DNA of 6,463 bases from Clostridia bacterium (GTDB lineage Bacteria; Bacillota_A; Clostridia; Oscillospirales; CAG-272): the NCBI GenBank assembly GCA_017408625.1, contig JAFQUG010000270.1:1-6463 (forward strand), in the 5' to 3' direction. The notes beneath the pieces were generated by a model, which was given only the letters and a program-made list of their open reading frames with translations, was not told the DNA's origin and made no database searches. Within the stretch, counting starts at the first letter, position 1. Each line of letters opens with the position of its first letter. Of the stretch, positions 4,886 to 6,463 are shown in pieces. Position numbers and translations under genes: made by a program.

Positions 4886-6463
4886 TTGAGTCTTCATACA
4901 ACGGATACAAAAACACTAAAAAGGGCAGCGGTACTTGGTTTTCTGGTATCGCTGGCTTTTGCGTTACTGTTGCTCCGCATTCTTTTGCTTCAGACCGTAG
5001 AATACGAAAAATACCAGGCCAAGGTCATCAGCCAGATCACCACGGAGACGGTCATCGAGGCGGATCGCGGCGCGATCTATGACGCCAACGGCATCCTGCT
5101 TGCGGGCAATATCACCACCTATCGTGTGTTCATTGCTCCCCGTACCATCAAGGCGCAGAGCGAGGAGACGGGCGTGGATTATGCGGATATGATCTCGTAT
5201 GGCCTTTCCGAGATTTTAGAGGACGTCAGCTATGAGGACGTACAGTATCAGACCTCCAAAACGCATTACCTGGACAGAACCGTAGCGCGCAAGGTGACCT
5301 CGGATATTGCCAAGCAGATCCGCGAGTTTGTTGCCAAGAACAGTCTTGAGGATATGGTCTTTCTGGAGGCGACCGCGACCCGCTATTACCCCTACGAATC
5401 GCTTGCCGCGCACACCATCGGTTTTACCAACAGCGACGGTGTGGGCATTTACGGCTTGGAATATACCTATGAAGAATATCTGAAGGGTACGGACGGCAAA
5501 TACGTGACCGCGCGTGATGCAGACGGCAACGAGATGCCCTACGATTATGAAAGCATGATCCCCGCAGTGCCGGGCTATCAGATCAATACCACCATCGACG
5601 TGTTCGTGCAGAATGCGCTTGATGAGCAGGTCAAGGCCGCATACCTGGAATCGGGTGGAGAAAACCGCGCGTGCGGTATCGTCATGGACGTCAACACGGG
5701 TGATGTGTTGGCCATTTCGGTCTATCCCACCTTCAATCTCAACAGTCCATGGACACTCAATGAGGAAAGCCTGAGGGTGCTGGAGGAGAGCGGCTTTGCC
5801 GCGGACAGTGAGGAATACGGCACGCTTAAGCAGGAGCTATTGCTGACCACCTGGAATAACAAGGCGGTCACCGAGGTATATATGCCCGGCTCGACCTTCA
5901 AGATCATTACCGCGGCTATGGCACTGGAGGAAAATCTGGTGCAGCTGTCCGAGACCTCCTTCTGCCCCGGCTATCATATCGTCAACGGCCATAAGATCAA
6001 GTGCCATAAGGTACAGGGGCATGGCACGCTGACCTTCCCCGAGGGCATTCAGCAATCCTGCAACCCCTGGCTGATGAAGCTGGGCGAGCGCATCGGCACC
6101 TCGAATTTTTACCGTTACTTCAAATCGTTCGGCTACTTTGAAAAAACAGGCATCGACCTGCCCGGAGAGGGAAGCACTGTTGAAGGCGTCACCTTCTGGA
6201 ATAAGGGCACGTTTGAGAGCGCGGACATTTATCTTGCCACAGCATCGTTTGGCCAGAACTTCAAGATCTCGGTGCTTGGCCACGTGACGGCCATCGCAGC
6301 CGTAGCAAACGGCGGTGATCTGGTCACGCCCAGATTGGTCAAGAGTATTACGGACACCAAGGGCAACGTGATCCAAAGCTTTGAGCCCCAGATCAGACGC
6401 CAGGTCATCAGTGCACAGACCTGCAAGACCATTTCGCAGATCCTGGAGGAGGGTGTTTCGGGC
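4886..6463 (+). CDS. Class B penicillin-binding protein (SpoVD/PbpB type), 3' end beyond the window
   Basis: This is a peptidoglycan DD-transpeptidase of the FtsI/PBP2 family, with 526 residues in the window. It has a short cytoplasmic N-terminus, one membrane anchor (about 14-35), then the PBP-dimerisation region with ADRGAIYDANG (59-69), HTIGF (176-180) and GIYGLE (187-192). The transpeptidase domain follows, with the active-site S-x-x-K as STFK (Ser336-Lys339) in MPGSTFK and the S-x-N as SCN (391-393). The KTG box and any C-terminal PASTA domain, which would point to SpoVD, lie past the edge. The start is TTG at 4886: GGGAGG (4872-4877) is 8 nt upstream and the anchor follows at the usual distance. 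An in-frame ATG at 4841 lies inside a hairpin and lacks a good binding site. The vegetative-type promoter favours septal PbpB/FtsI; spoVD is the alternative. Confidence 0.93.
   Translation, partial: MSLHTTDTKTLKRAAVLGFLVSLAFALLLLRILLLQTVEYEKYQAKVISQITTETVIEADRGAIYDANGILLAGNITTYRVFIAPRTIKAQSEETGVDYADMISYGLSEILEDVSYEDVQYQTSKTHYLDRTVARKVTSDIAKQIREFVAKNSLEDMVFLEATATRYYPYESLAAHTIGFTNSDGVGIYGLEYTYEEYLKGTDGKYVTARDADGNEMPYDYESMIPAVPGYQINTTIDVFVQNALDEQVKAAYLESGGENRACGIVMDVNTGDVLAISVYPTFNLNSPWTLNEESLRVLEESGFAADSEEYGTLKQELLLTTWNNKAVTEVYMPGSTFKIITAAMALEENLVQLSETSFCPGYHIVNGHKIKCHKVQGHGTLTFPEGIQQSCNPWLMKLGERIGTSNFYRYFKSFGYFEKTGIDLPGEGSTVEGVTFWNKGTFESADIYLATASFGQNFKISVLGHVTAIAAVANGGDLVTPRLVKSITDTKGNVIQSFEPQIRRQVISAQTCKTISQILEEGVSG

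Noticed and set aside
4539..4889. Small open reading frames across the promoter and hairpin array (also 4588-5082)
   Set aside because: They cover the promoter and the repeats, translate to repetitive peptide, and one runs out of frame into the PBP gene. They look spurious.

Overview
The window reads as chromosomal DNA of an endospore-forming Firmicute, most likely a clostridial (Oscillospirales-like) anaerobe. The sporulation/germination gene, the mraZ-rsmH-ftsL-PBP gene order and the AGGAGG-type ribosome binding sites support this directly. The finer placement is an inference from the style of the intergenic hairpin repeats.

Region 1-427 has no credible gene. It holds a chain of about six small hairpins (27-139), a 56-bp imperfect inverted repeat (9-64 against 271-326), a strong rho-independent terminator (206-242) and a possible forespore-type promoter (369-397). 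Region 428-1870 encodes a SpoVAF-type member of the GerA germination family, apparently as a single-gene unit. A hairpin encloses its stop codon and a bidirectional-looking terminator follows at 2018-2058.

From 2113 the start of the division and cell wall (dcw) cluster begins. A sigma-A-like promoter is followed by three GTG-containing direct repeats at exactly 10-bp spacing, which fit a MraZ autoregulatory operator. Then come mraZ (GTG start), rsmH (overlapping mraZ by one base) and an FtsL-like divisome gene with an unusually long cytoplasmic N-terminus. These three are packed tightly and are probably co-transcribed.

After the ftsL-like gene a perfect-consensus sigma-A promoter (TTGACA, 17 bp, TATAAT; 4545-4573) starts a new transcript. 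Its roughly 300-nt 5' leader holds a string of six hairpins (4706-4866), four of them following a repeated ATATCAC-type linker. The leader ends at a GGGAGG ribosome binding site and a TTG start for a class B penicillin-binding protein (SpoVD/PbpB type), which runs off the right edge before its KTG motif.

Together the right-hand genes supply a regulator (MraZ), a ribosome-maturation methyltransferase (RsmH), a divisome scaffold (FtsL-like) and a septal or spore-cortex transpeptidase. The main unexplained feature is the hairpin-array family, which occurs in both large non-coding regions. At the right-hand copy it forms most of the leader of a cell-wall gene.
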